DNA of 45,923 nucleotides from Oscillatoriales cyanobacterium PMM_0008 (lineage in GTDB: Bacteria; Cyanobacteriota; Cyanobacteriia; Cyanobacteriales; Aerosakkonemataceae), in assembly GCA_949128025.1 (NCBI GenBank), contig CASBRD010000130.1, positions 1 to 45,923 on the forward strand, in the 5' to 3' direction. Each line of letters opens with the position of its first letter. The stretch's first letter is position 1. Under the pieces are notes generated by a model, which was not told the origin of the DNA, searched no databases, and saw only the letters and a program-made list of their open reading frames with translations. The position numbers were made by a program, and so were the translations under genes. Below, one piece after another: positions 1 to 8,635 of the stretch.

Positions 1-161
1 CCTCATTCATCAACTATAGCAACTGCCAAGGCGACTCTTGACAGTAGGGGCGAAGCATTCGGGCATATAATTTATTGGTTAAAACCGAAGATTTACTACC
101 CGAATGCTTCGCCCCTACTGTCAAGAGTCGCCTTGGCAGTTGCTATAGTTGATGAATGAGG
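1..161. repeat. Long perfect inverted repeat (hairpin/MITE-like)
   Basis: Positions 1-63 are the exact reverse complement of 99-161, giving 63-bp perfect arms around a 35-nt A+T-rich loop. The left arm may continue beyond the window edge. The inner arm contains TAGGGGCG, also found in a smaller hairpin near 22233. Such elements are common in cyanobacterial intergenic DNA and may be non-autonomous mobile elements. No transposase or target-site duplication can be seen, because the left boundary is missing. The right arm runs almost up to the start of the next gene. Confidence 0.85.
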
Positions 162-169
162 GGGAAGTT

Positions 170-445
170 ATGCAGGAAGTTTGGGGGGAGAGAGAGCAAC
201 TTTTAGATCGGATCACAAAAATCGTAGAATATTTGATGCAAAAGGATACTACTTATCAGTATTACCTAGATAAAGATAAGGCAATTCAAATGATATTTAA
301 ATACTATTACGAGAAAGTTTCTCTGGAGGAACTGAAAGCTATGTCTGATTTTAAATTAACAGGTTTTATTGAGGGAGATATGATGACTCTGCTATTGATT
401 GAAGGGGAAGATGATATAGACCTAAAAGCAACACCGTATGGTTAG
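170..445 (+). CDS. Small hypothetical protein (91 aa)
   Basis: I do not recognise a family. The product is acidic, soluble and probably alpha-helical, rich in Tyr, Lys and Glu, with no membrane segment and no Cys pair. I prefer the ATG at 170 because the purine-rich GAGGGGGAAG lies just upstream as a ribosome binding site. A TTG at 149 and an ATG at 152 are in frame, but they lie inside the arm of the long hairpin. The gene precedes the ietA-ietS pair by about 160 bp on the same strand. Its own spacing and the promoter-like sequence after it suggest it is not strictly part of that operon. A role as an accessory of the defence pair is possible but unsupported. Confidence 0.5.
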   Translation: MQEVWGEREQLLDRITKIVEYLMQKDTTYQYYLDKDKAIQMIFKYYYEKVSLEELKAMSDFKLTGFIEGDMMTLLLIEGEDDIDLKATPYG

Positions 446-514
446 ATATGTTTAATTCCTGAGCAAAAGACTGATTATTAGTTTACATAACTTAATATAA
501 TGATTAGGGACATG

Positions 515-567
515 GCGATCGCGTTATAATTTGCAATGCACTATATTAATATAGTACAATTGTACTA
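515..567 (+). promoter_or_regulatory. Candidate promoter and palindromic operator upstream of ietA
   Basis: A TATAAT box lies at 515-520, with only a weak -35 (TTAATA, 4/6) 17 nt upstream. It is followed by two overlapping palindromes: TATATTAATATA (542-553) and the 16-nt perfect palindrome TAGTACAATTGTACTA (552-567). The second ends 37 nt before the ietA ATG. Their position fits a repressor site controlling a potentially toxic module. The binding protein is unknown. Confidence 0.4.
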
Positions 568-604
568 ATCCGATACCAAATGACTATTTTTACTGAGAGG
601 CAGT

Positions 605-1606
605 ATGAAAGCGGAGCTTCTCAAGAGATTATTTAGAGCGATCGCAAGTTCAGACCAAGCGGCGATTGACAAACTCACATACGTAGTTATAGAGGAAGAA
701 CGCAGTAGGGGACACACTCTCTTAGCTGACCAATTAGAGAATATTACCAAAAAGAGCCAGAAAGAGAAGTCTACCAAGCCCAGCAAACCCGCTTCTTCAG
801 TACCAGAAAACTTACAGGCATTAACTGAATTACCAACCAGTAAGCGATTTAATCTTCCCCTGGTGACAATTATACCAAGGGAGAAATTGCGGCATCACAT
901 GGTATTGCCGGAAAATATTGAGAAACGTTTCTGCCGAATTGAGCGTGAATATGCAGCAAGAGATAGGTTGGCTCATCATGGACTGCGTTACAGGCAAAAA
1001 ATACTGCTGTATGGCCCTCCTGGCTGTGGAAAGACGCTAGGAGCAGAGCGTTTAGCTTGGAATACGGGTTTACCACTCCTGAAAGTGCGATTTGATGCAA
1101 TGGTGTCGTCTTTTTTAGGCGAAACTGCCAGCAATTTGCGACTTGTATTTGAGGATGTCTCAAAAAATCCATGTTTGTTATTTCTTGATGAATGTGACTC
1201 AATTGCTAAATCTCGCGAGGATACTCAGGAAGTAGGAGAAGTCAAGCGAGTAGTAAATACATTCCTTCAGATTTTGGATGAATATGAACCGTCTTCTGGT
1301 TTGTTGGTAGCCGCTACGAACCTCAACAAATCTCTTGACACTGCCCTTTGGAGAAGATTTGACGACTTGATAGAAGTACCCAAGCCTGGAGAAAACGAGC
1401 TAGAATTTATACTAAAGCAAACACTATCTGCAATTGAAGTAGGGTCTATTAACTGGTCTGCCATCATTGAGCAAATGAAAGGATTTTCTGCTGCTCAAGC
1501 TGTAAGGGTAGCACAAGACGCGGCTAAACGAGCAATCCTCGATCGAGAGGGATTAGTGATTCAAGAGCATTTAGAAGAGGCTATTGCTGAAATCAAAGTT
1601 TCCTAG
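605..1606 (+). CDS. ietA: AAA ATPase, IetA-like (anti-phage/toxin-antitoxin pair)
   Basis: A 333-residue AAA-family ATPase. A roughly 100-residue N-terminal region precedes the AAA module, with Walker A GPPGCGKT at residues 137-144, Walker B FLDE ending near residue 196, a sensor-1 type ATN at about 235, and a WRRFDD arginine-finger-like motif further on. The start has a good ribosome binding site (GAGAGG). It is followed after 28 nt by a subtilisin-like protease, the arrangement known as IetA-IetS. That pair was first described as a plasmid-stabilising toxin-antitoxin system in Agrobacterium and later listed as an anti-phage system (Gao_Iet). By analogy IetA restrains or activates the protease; this is family knowledge, not shown here. 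The Walker motifs are intact, so activity is expected. Confidence 0.85.
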   Translation: MKAELLKRLFRAIASSDQAAIDKLTYVVIEEERSRGHTLLADQLENITKKSQKEKSTKPSKPASSVPENLQALTELPTSKRFNLPLVTIIPREKLRHHMVLPENIEKRFCRIEREYAARDRLAHHGLRYRQKILLYGPPGCGKTLGAERLAWNTGLPLLKVRFDAMVSSFLGETASNLRLVFEDVSKNPCLLFLDECDSIAKSREDTQEVGEVKRVVNTFLQILDEYEPSSGLLVAATNLNKSLDTALWRRFDDLIEVPKPGENELEFILKQTLSAIEVGSINWSAIIEQMKGFSAAQAVRVAQDAAKRAILDREGLVIQEHLEEAIAEIKVS

Positions 1607-1634
1607 AATTACGTTTTGGTGTTTGGAGAAAAAA

Positions 1635-4259
1635 ATGGTTGAAGGTTCTCAGGGTTTTCCACATATCAATCTTAGATTGACAACAGAGGGACGTGCTGTA
1701 ACAACAGGAGGTGCTGGAAAAAAGAATCCCATAACAGTTGTTAATCTTGGTAATCGTCAGGGACACGGAAGTAAACTTCAGACTTCAGTAGAATCTTTAA
1801 TATTTTCTTGGCAAGAAACTCAAAAAGAACGAGAGCGAGAAGGGAAGCCGCTACTACCTGAAAACGCTAAACCGATCATTTTACAGATCGATCCTATTTC
1901 TTTTGATGCAGAGGATTTAAGAAAGTATGGCATTGAGGTTATCGCTGAATTAGAAGATGGTTACATCATAGGTGCTTCTACCAACGATCCAGAATTTAGT
2001 GATCTACAAAAAAAGATAGAAAAATTCATCAAGGAACAACGTGGTGGCAATAAAGTTGCAGAGATATGGGAAATTTTAGATGGAACTAGGCGACCAGAAT
2101 ACATCCTATCATCAGAATTACTGAATAAATGGAATCAGATTAGAGATGAAAACACATATATTTTAGATGTAGGAGTTGCCTGTGTAGGCATTAAGTCTCA
2201 ATTACCTGATTGTCCCGAAAAAAATCCCGCTCAAAGTACTGAAAAATTTACCCAGCGAGTCAATAACTGGATAAACAAACGTGACTTAACATACCAGCAA
2301 TGGGATGATATAAAGTCCAAAAGAGAAGATGAATTTATAAATTTCATTCAAGAAAGCAAGGGACAAATTCTAAATATTGTTGATGGACATATTCCTAAAT
2401 CTGCTGAACTTCCAGATAGTTTTTCCTGTCGAGTTCAAATTTCAGGTAAGGCATTAAAAGATTTAGTTTTCAACTTCCCCTATATTTTTGATGTTAGCTT
2501 ACCTGATGATATTGCCGAATTTAATGAAATAGAAACTGGAGCTAATGTTGATAATTCCGATTTTCAACTAGAGCCACCAGAATCAAATGCTCCCAAGGTA
2601 TGTGTTATAGATAGTGGTATTCAAGAAAGTCATTTTCTTTTAAAGTCAGCTATTGATTCCCACAATTCAAGGTCTTGGGTTCCTAGTGAAACGAATAAAA
2701 CTGCTGACTACGTTAGCAACGGTGGACATGGAACTAGAGTAGCGGGTGCAGTGCTTTATCCAAGGACTATACCTCATAGTGGTAATGAAAAAGCTGTTTG
2801 CTGGATTCAAAACGCAAGAGTTCTTGATGTTAATTGTAAACTACATGAGCAACTATTTCCACCTTATATATTGGGGGATATAGTGGAATTTTACCACAAT
2901 TCAATAGGAACAAATAGGTTAATAAAAACAAGAATTTTTAATCATTCTATTACTGGTTCTGTTCCTTGCCGAACGCAATATATGAGTGCTTGGGCAGCTG
3001 CTATTGATAATTTGACCTGTGAAAATGACATCCTTTTTATTGTGTCAGCGGGAAATTTACCTCTAGATACTAAAATTGGCTTTACAAGGTTATCTATTAG
3101 AGAACATCTTGCTGCAAATCGTCCCTGCCCAGATTATTTGTTAGAAGATTCATGTAGAATAGCTAACCCTGCACAAAGTTTTCAAGCCTTAACAGTTGGC
3201 TCTATTGCCTTAAATTCTTATCATGCGCCACCATATTCTTCCATTTCACAGAAGGATAAAACTTCAGCCTTTTCATGCTCTGGATTAGGAATTTGGAATA
3301 CTATTAAACCAGAAGTAGTTGAATATGGTGGTGATTTAGTAAAAGATGAAGGTACACCACCTAATATTATTTTCCATAAAGATGTATCTCCCGAATTAGT
3401 ACGGTCAACTTTGAATGGTGGCCCAGCCATTGTGTCTGATAAAGTTGGTACTTCTTTTGCTGCACCAAAAGTTACTCATATTGCGGCGCGTCTAGCTGCT
3501 GAGTTACCTAATGAAAGTTGCCTTCTTTACCGTGCATTAATAGTACAATCCGCAAGATGGCCAGAATGGACAATGACAGAAGACGTTAATAAATTGCACG
3601 TTCTTCGTCAAATTGGTTATGGACTTCCTAATGTCGATCGCGCTTTGGGTAATGCGCCCAATCGAATCACTTTGATGACAACTGGAGAACGCCGGATTGT
3701 TGCTAAACAAGCTCATGTTTACCAAGTAAAACTGCCAGAAAAATTACGTTCTCCAGGAGAGAATTTTAAGATTCTTGTAGAAGTTACTTTATCGTACAAA
3801 GCACAACCACGCCGAACTCGCAGGAATCGCCGAAAATATCTTTCTACTTGGCTTGATTGGGAATGTAGTAAGAAAGGAGAAGAGCCAAAACGTTTTCTAG
3901 CTAGAGTTTTAAAAGAAAGTGAGGCTTCAGAAGATTCTGAAAAAGGAGAGGGACTTTTTAAATGGATGCTGGGTAAACAAAATAATCACGGAATAATTAA
4001 AGATGTCTCTAGAAGTGCAGGAACCATTCAGAAAGATTGGACTATTGTCAATTCCTTTGAACTCACAGAAGCATTTTCTATTGCAGTAGTTGGACACGAA
4101 GGTTGGAATAACGATCCAGAAGCTAGTGTTCCCTACTCTCTAGTTGTTAGTTTTGAAGCAATACAAGCTGATATCGAGATTTATGCTCCCGTGGCCGAAG
4201 CTCAAGTGCCAATAGAGGTTGAGCAACAAGTAGAAATTCAATCGATGGTGGGTATCTGA
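1635..4259 (+). CDS. ietS: Subtilisin-like serine protease, IetS-like effector
   Basis: An 874-residue S8-family peptidase. The catalytic triad is complete: Asp326 in VIDSG, His365 in GGHGT and Ser607 in GTSFAAPK, with the oxyanion Asn474 in SAGN. A long N-terminal region of about 310 residues precedes the protease fold, and a C-terminal region of about 200 residues follows it. No signal peptide is seen, so the enzyme is predicted to be cytoplasmic, as expected for a defence effector. I chose the ATG at 1635, with GGAG eight bases upstream. An in-frame TTG at 1584 would overlap ietA and has no such site. Together with ietA it forms the two-gene Iet module, in which the protease is the presumed toxic arm. 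Its cellular target is unknown. Confidence 0.85.
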   Translation: MVEGSQGFPHINLRLTTEGRAVTTGGAGKKNPITVVNLGNRQGHGSKLQTSVESLIFSWQETQKEREREGKPLLPENAKPIILQIDPISFDAEDLRKYGIEVIAELEDGYIIGASTNDPEFSDLQKKIEKFIKEQRGGNKVAEIWEILDGTRRPEYILSSELLNKWNQIRDENTYILDVGVACVGIKSQLPDCPEKNPAQSTEKFTQRVNNWINKRDLTYQQWDDIKSKREDEFINFIQESKGQILNIVDGHIPKSAELPDSFSCRVQISGKALKDLVFNFPYIFDVSLPDDIAEFNEIETGANVDNSDFQLEPPESNAPKVCVIDSGIQESHFLLKSAIDSHNSRSWVPSETNKTADYVSNGGHGTRVAGAVLYPRTIPHSGNEKAVCWIQNARVLDVNCKLHEQLFPPYILGDIVEFYHNSIGTNRLIKTRIFNHSITGSVPCRTQYMSAWAAAIDNLTCENDILFIVSAGNLPLDTKIGFTRLSIREHLAANRPCPDYLLEDSCRIANPAQSFQALTVGSIALNSYHAPPYSSISQKDKTSAFSCSGLGIWNTIKPEVVEYGGDLVKDEGTPPNIIFHKDVSPELVRSTLNGGPAIVSDKVGTSFAAPKVTHIAARLAAELPNESCLLYRALIVQSARWPEWTMTEDVNKLHVLRQIGYGLPNVDRALGNAPNRITLMTTGERRIVAKQAHVYQVKLPEKLRSPGENFKILVEVTLSYKAQPRRTRRNRRKYLSTWLDWECSKKGEEPKRFLARVLKESEASEDSEKGEGLFKWMLGKQNNHGIIKDVSRSAGTIQKDWTIVNSFELTEAFSIAVVGHEGWNNDPEASVPYSLVVSFEAIQADIEIYAPVAEAQVPIEVEQQVEIQSMVGI

Positions 4260-4311
4260 TGCGATCGCCATCCTAATTCCAACTGCAAAATCATCATTAG
4301 CCATAAAACGC

Positions 4312-5091
4312 TTAATCTTTCCCCAACTTTGTACCGCAATTTTTGCAAAATTTAGCGTCAGCATCGTGAACAGACAAAGTGCAAGTAGGACAAATAGTCT
4401 CAATTTGATTAGTATCTTTAACAAGTTGCTTGATTAAATCCCCCACTTGCTTGGGAATCAGTGCAATCCCCGTAAAAATCATCATCACTGTGAAGAGGCG
4501 ACCCGCTTCTGAAGTTGGAGTAACATCCCCAAACCCAACAGTTGTCATTGTGACAACGGAAAAATAAAACGCATCCAAAAAAGTACTGAACCTTTCAGTA
4601 TTGACAGGGTGTTCAAATTTATATATTAATCCTGAATAAACAAAGATAATCGCAAATATAGTAAATATTATTTCCGTTAAGATTACGCTATCTTTACTCC
4701 TCAAATTACCGGGTGAATTTTGAATTTCTATAAATCTGAACATCCGCAAAATTCTAACCAAGCGAAAGATCCGGATAAAGCTGATGTAAAACCATCCAGT
4801 GAAGAAAGATAGGATAGCTATTAAATCAATCGCCGAGTAAAAACTAAACAAATATTTTAGCTTATTCTCAGCACACCAAAAACGCAATAAATACTCTAAT
4901 GCAAATATCAGTAATATTACAGAATCTATTAAGTTCAACTCATCCCGTAGATTTTCGGGGATTTTATAGGTCTCGATCACAAATATCGCTGACGATAATA
5001 GCACCAAACCTGTAATAATTAAATTAACGATTCTGCCGGTTAGCGTTTGAATGTCTTCAAAGTAAAAGGAAATCTTTTGCCGTAGCAACAT
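4312..5091 (-). CDS. Voltage-gated potassium channel-like protein with C-terminal zinc ribbon
   Basis: A 259-residue ion transport protein with about six membrane segments. The S4-like helix carries regularly spaced arginines (RIFRLVRILRMFRF). The pore contains the selectivity filter TVGFGD at about residue 183, just before the last membrane helix. This is the classical layout of one subunit of a tetrameric voltage-gated K+ channel in the plasma membrane. The unusual part is the C-terminal tail: after a short helix it has CPTC followed by CKNC, a four-cysteine zinc ribbon, where many channels carry RCK or cyclic-nucleotide domains. The gene is convergent with ietS and divergent from the glycosyltransferase gene. 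The ion specificity is inferred from the filter alone. Confidence 0.85.
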   Translation of the reverse strand: MLLRQKISFYFEDIQTLTGRIVNLIITGLVLLSSAIFVIETYKIPENLRDELNLIDSVILLIFALEYLLRFWCAENKLKYLFSFYSAIDLIAILSFFTGWFYISFIRIFRLVRILRMFRFIEIQNSPGNLRSKDSVILTEIIFTIFAIIFVYSGLIYKFEHPVNTERFSTFLDAFYFSVVTMTTVGFGDVTPTSEAGRLFTVMMIFTGIALIPKQVGDLIKQLVKDTNQIETICPTCTLSVHDADAKFCKNCGTKLGKD

Positions 5092-5377
5092 GGGTTAAAT
5101 TTACCAATCGTTCTTTGACAAAGCGCAGATCGAGTTAAGGAATCCTTAGTCGATCGGGCCAATTTAGCGTAAAAACCTTGTCTTAGCTGCTATAGAAGCA
5201 TCTCTGGCTTAGCATAATCGCCGCTTTGAGTGTGTAAGCTTTATTCGTAGGCAGAAGACTGTGGCCAGCCAGCACGGGGCGTAGTACTCAATAGATACAG
5301 CAGGCTACCGTAAATACAACTACCCTAAGAAGTAAAATTTCTTCCCCGTCATCTGACAAATTGAATAAACTTGGGTT
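5092..5377. other. Intergenic region between divergent genes
   Basis: This 286-bp stretch separates the channel gene (minus) from the glycosyltransferase gene (plus), so both promoters should lie here. A TTGACA occurs at 5115-5120 on the plus strand, but no convincing -10 follows at 16-18 nt. I see no RNA gene, no coding frame with a ribosome binding site and no strong hairpin. Confidence 0.4.
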
Positions 5378-6652
5378 ATGCACATCTTAATTTACTCATA
5401 CAACTATCACCCAGAGCCGATCGGCATCGCACCTCTGATGACCGAACTGGCAGAAGGTCTGGTCAAGCGCGGTCACAAAGTCCGCGTGGTCACCGCCATG
5501 CCCAACTATCCAGAACGCCGCATTTACCCTGGATACCGGGGTAAATTCTACATGACCGAAGTAATAAACGGCGTCACCATTCAGCGCAATTTTGTCTTGA
5601 TTCGCCCCAAGCCGAGTCTGCTCGATCGAGTGCTGCTGGATGGTAGCTTTGTAGTTACCAGCTTCCTACACGCGCTCAAAGGTCAGCGACCGGATGTCAT
5701 TTTGGCAACTGTTCCGCCCCTGCCAGTCTGCCTGCCAGCTGCCCTTGTGGGGTGGCTTCGCGGTTGTCCGGTAGTTTTGAACGTTCAGGATATTCAACAC
5801 GAAGCCGCAGTCCATGTCGGTTTGCTCAAAAACAAAACAGTAATTCGCGCCTTTGAAGCGCTGGAAAAATTTGCCAACCGGACAGCAGCCAAAATCAGCG
5901 TCATTGCTGATGGGTTTGTCGAAAACTTACTTGGAAAAGGCGTTCCACCTGAAAAAATAGAGCTGATTCCCAACTGGGTCGATGTCAATTTCATCCGTCC
6001 CTTACCAAAAGAAAACAATCCCTTCCGGGCAGCTCATCAACTTAATGGTAAATTTGTCGTACTCTACTCCGGTAATATTGCGCTCACCCAAGACTTACGA
6101 AATGTTATTAAAGCAGCAGCCTTGCTGCGTCATATCCCTAAAATTGTGTTTGCGATCGTGGGTGAAAAGCAAGCCCTGGAGCGAGTTGAGTACTATTGCC
6201 AACTAGACGGAGCTGATAACGTCAAACTCCTACCATTTCAACCCCGCGAACAATTGCCAGAAATGCTTGCTGCGGCTGATGTGGGGTTAGTGACCCAAAA
6301 GTCTAATGTAATTGCCTTCAACCTGCCGTCAAAAATTCCTGTGCTGCTTGCTTCCGGTCGCCCGATTATCGCTGCCGTACCTGACACGGGTACGGCAGCT
6401 AAAGCAGTGCAACAAAGCGGCGGCGGTTTGGTGGTTACCCCTGAAGACCCCAAAGCCTTAGCATCTGCTATTGAAGGACTGTACAACAATCCTGACAAAG
6501 CTGAAATGCTGGGTCGTCAAGGCAGACAGTATGCTGTTGAATATTACTCGTTTGAACAAGCCTTGAATCGTTATGAGGCACTGTTTGCATCTTTAAAGCA
6601 CTCATCCAGGGTAAAAGCGGAATCTGTTGCCAAGGTAGGAGCAGATGCTTAA
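5378..6652 (+). CDS. WcaI-like glycosyltransferase (GT4 family)
   Basis: A 424-residue GT-B fold glycosyltransferase of the WcaI type. The N-terminus (MHILIYSYNYHPEPIGIAP) and the region PNYPERRIYPGYRG are typical of this family, in which WcaI acts in colanic acid synthesis. The C-terminal half has the GT4 donor-binding elements, including VVLYSGNI and a LPSKIPVLLASGRPI stretch. It probably transfers a sugar from a nucleotide-sugar donor to a lipid-linked glycan at the cytoplasmic membrane face. It stands alone, 17 kb from the polysaccharide cluster, so its product cannot be named. No strong ribosome binding site precedes the ATG, but the start agrees with the family's usual N-terminus. Confidence 0.85.
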   Translation: MHILIYSYNYHPEPIGIAPLMTELAEGLVKRGHKVRVVTAMPNYPERRIYPGYRGKFYMTEVINGVTIQRNFVLIRPKPSLLDRVLLDGSFVVTSFLHALKGQRPDVILATVPPLPVCLPAALVGWLRGCPVVLNVQDIQHEAAVHVGLLKNKTVIRAFEALEKFANRTAAKISVIADGFVENLLGKGVPPEKIELIPNWVDVNFIRPLPKENNPFRAAHQLNGKFVVLYSGNIALTQDLRNVIKAAALLRHIPKIVFAIVGEKQALERVEYYCQLDGADNVKLLPFQPREQLPEMLAAADVGLVTQKSNVIAFNLPSKIPVLLASGRPIIAAVPDTGTAAKAVQQSGGGLVVTPEDPKALASAIEGLYNNPDKAEMLGRQGRQYAVEYYSFEQALNRYEALFASLKHSSRVKAESVAKVGADA

Positions 6653-6771
6653 TCTTTATGTTCCAGGGTGCGTCACCTTCTATGACTCAGAAACGATAAG
6701 ATAAACAAATAAATCAATCATAGGACTGCCTTTGATGATGTGCTATTTGTGCTAAGGAGTTAGCTAAACTA

Positions 6772-7362
6772 ATGCGCGATCGGGTAATATCCTGGTTAGC
6801 AGATCACGTTCCCGATTCCCGGCTCCAGCATATTCTCAGAGTTGAGCAGATGTCGGTCGAATTGGCTGGCTATCACAATCTGGATGTGGCCAAAGCCGCT
6901 CAAGCTGGGTTGATGCACGATTTGGCCAAATATTTCAAACCCCAAGTTCTGTTGCAAATGGCACAGTCTGAAGGTTTAGAACTCGATCCGGTAGATGAGG
7001 CAAATCCGCATCTACTGCACGCAGAAGTAAGTGCGATCGTTGCCAGAGATCGGTTTGGGGTTCAAGATGAAGAAATATTGCAGGCGATCCGGAATCATAC
7101 CTTGGGCAGATTCGGTATGAGCTTGCTGAGTTGTACCGTGTTTCTAGCTGATAGTCTGGAGCCTGGACGTGGCAACTCTGGGGAGTTGGAGGCTTTGCGA
7201 CAAGAAAGTCGGCAAAATCTCTACCAAGCTGTATGGGGAACTTGCGATTATTCACTGAAATATTTGATAGAAACCCATCGTTTAATTCACCCTAGAACGA
7301 TACTGACTAGGAATTGGGCTATGCAAATAGCCAGCAAAAAAGTGCTTAGTGGTATAGCATAG
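6772..7362 (+). CDS. yqeK: YqeK-type HD phosphohydrolase (diadenosine tetraphosphatase)
   Basis: A 196-residue HD-domain protein. The metal-binding HD motif is in LMHDLAKYF, with a conserved HAEVSA helix and IRNHTLGR further on, all typical of YqeK. YqeK proteins in several bacteria hydrolyse Ap4A symmetrically to two ADP, linking them to stress nucleotide turnover. The next gene downstream is rsfS, the usual yqeK neighbour across bacteria, which strengthens the call. The ATG lies 14 nt beyond an AAGGAG, a somewhat long spacing. The length is normal for the family. Confidence 0.88.
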   Translation: MRDRVISWLADHVPDSRLQHILRVEQMSVELAGYHNLDVAKAAQAGLMHDLAKYFKPQVLLQMAQSEGLELDPVDEANPHLLHAEVSAIVARDRFGVQDEEILQAIRNHTLGRFGMSLLSCTVFLADSLEPGRGNSGELEALRQESRQNLYQAVWGTCDYSLKYLIETHRLIHPRTILTRNWAMQIASKKVLSGIA

Positions 7363-7473
7363 CGGTTAAAATTTAGCAAATTTATTTAGAATAAAGAGAG
7401 TGTTGGATTCAAGAATTGGTAAAAGCCAGAGAAATTCTTTACCTTTAGAACTCGATAAGGATCGAGCCATTTA

Positions 7474-7914
7474 ATGCCTGATCACATCAAAACCGTAGAT
7501 TCCGCTTACCCAACAGTATTGACAAATCCTAGTGCTGCTAACCCAGCCGGATCGAGGCAAGATGCCAGCCGGGAACTGGCTTTGAAGATGGTTGAAGCCG
7601 CCAGCGATCGCAAAGGAGGTGATATTGTCTTACTCCGAGTGTCAGAAGTTTCGTATCTGGCAGATTATTTTACGATCGTCACCGGCTTTTCAAGAGTGCA
7701 GGTACGGGCTCTTTCCCAAGGGATTCAAGAGAAGGTAGAACGAGAGTTGCAACGTCTTCCCCTCCGAATTGAGGGACAAGCGGAGGGAAGTTGGGTACTC
7801 CTAGACTACGGCGATGCGATCGCGCACATCTTGATACCCAGCCAGCGAGAGTTCTATAATCTGGATGCGTTCTGGGGCCACGCAGAACGGATCGATATCC
7901 AAATTCAAACTTAG
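7474..7914 (+). CDS. rsfS: Ribosome silencing factor RsfS
   Basis: A 146-residue member of the RsfS/Iojap/DUF143 family. The core motifs are clear: ADYFTIVTGFS, the ALSQGIQEKV helix, EGSWVLLDYGDAIAHI and the C-terminal REFYNLDAFWG. RsfS binds ribosomal protein uL14 and blocks joining of the 30S and 50S subunits under nutrient limitation. The N-terminal 40 residues are an extra, probably disordered extension compared with E. coli RsfS. The gene follows yqeK and precedes the CGLD27 gene by 15 nt, so the last two are probably cotranscribed. A homologue acts in chloroplasts (Iojap), consistent with the cyanobacterial setting. Confidence 0.92.
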   Translation: MPDHIKTVDSAYPTVLTNPSAANPAGSRQDASRELALKMVEAASDRKGGDIVLLRVSEVSYLADYFTIVTGFSRVQVRALSQGIQEKVERELQRLPLRIEGQAEGSWVLLDYGDAIAHILIPSQREFYNLDAFWGHAERIDIQIQT

Positions 7915-7929
7915 GAAGTAGCCGAAGTA

Positions 7930-8451
7930 ATGCAAGAGTGGATTAGCAAAATGATGGAGTCTTCTGTTTCTGTATGCCCAGTTCCATCTGAACAGCTACC
8001 CATCAACGAGTACCAAGAATTGAAGGATTCTTGGTACTTTAGTTGGGGCACTCTTGATTGGGCCACTTATATCAAGAAGATGGTTTGGGTATGGGGTTGG
8101 AGTTGGTTGCTCGCAGGCCCTGTGGCATCGGCAAGTTTTGCCCCTCAGAAGGCTTTAGGCCAGTTTATCTTGTGTGGCGCGGGTCTATCTACTTTGTTGA
8201 TGGGGTTAGCGATGCTGCGGCTATACTTAGGCTGGACTTATGTGCGCGATCGCTTGGCCGATACCACAGTAGTATATGAAGAGTCAGGCTGGTACGATGG
8301 GCAATGCTGGACTAAACCTCCAGAAATTCTCACTCGCGATCGGCTGATTGCGACTTATGAGATTCAACCTATTCTTGGGCGGCTGAAGCTAACCTTTGGA
8401 CTGCTAGTGCTATTTCTCTGCATCGGCGGCTTCATTTGGATTCTTCTTTAG
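7930..8451 (+). CDS. CGLD27 family membrane protein (DUF1230)
   Basis: A 173-residue protein of the CGLD27 family, conserved in cyanobacteria, algae and plants. It has a soluble N-terminus, two hydrophobic segments around residues 55-100, the signature LGWTYVRDRL, the region YEESGWYDGQCWTKPPEI, and a final hydrophobic helix. Plant homologues are plastid proteins linked to iron homeostasis; the bacterial function is unknown. It starts 15 nt after rsfS, with an AGGAAGTAG sequence spanning the rsfS stop as ribosome binding site. This indicates an rsfS-CGLD27 transcription unit. Confidence 0.85.
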   Translation: MQEWISKMMESSVSVCPVPSEQLPINEYQELKDSWYFSWGTLDWATYIKKMVWVWGWSWLLAGPVASASFAPQKALGQFILCGAGLSTLLMGLAMLRLYLGWTYVRDRLADTTVVYEESGWYDGQCWTKPPEILTRDRLIATYEIQPILGRLKLTFGLLVLFLCIGGFIWILL

Positions 8452-8548
8452 ATCTGTCAGCCATCAGGGGAATTGGGTGCCGAATCCTGAGTCGGAAGTC
8501 TTTATTCAAAACTCAAAGTTTTTTAAACAAGCTCAAGGAATTATTCGT

Positions 8549-8635
8549 ATGCGGCGTCAACCTGGCCCCCCTTGTCCTCCCCCGCTAATTCCTAAGAGGA
8601 ATATAGTGGTGGTTCCAAAGGGGAAAGACAGATGA
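8549..8635 (+). CDS. Candidate 28-aa leader peptide upstream of asparaginase
   Basis: A short frame encodes a proline-rich basic peptide starting MRRQPGPPCPPP. It has an AAGGA ribosome binding site nine bases before the ATG. Its TGA overlaps the ATG of the asparaginase gene (ATGA), a layout typical of translational coupling. The codons for the peptide include a run of prolines. I do not recognise it; chance cannot be excluded at this length. Confidence 0.35.
   Translation: MRRQPGPPCPPPLIPKRNIVVVPKGKDR

Noticed and set aside
1584-1634. Upstream TTG start for ietS overlapping ietA
   Set aside because: The ATG at 1635 has a proper GGAG site and gives a sensible N-terminus.
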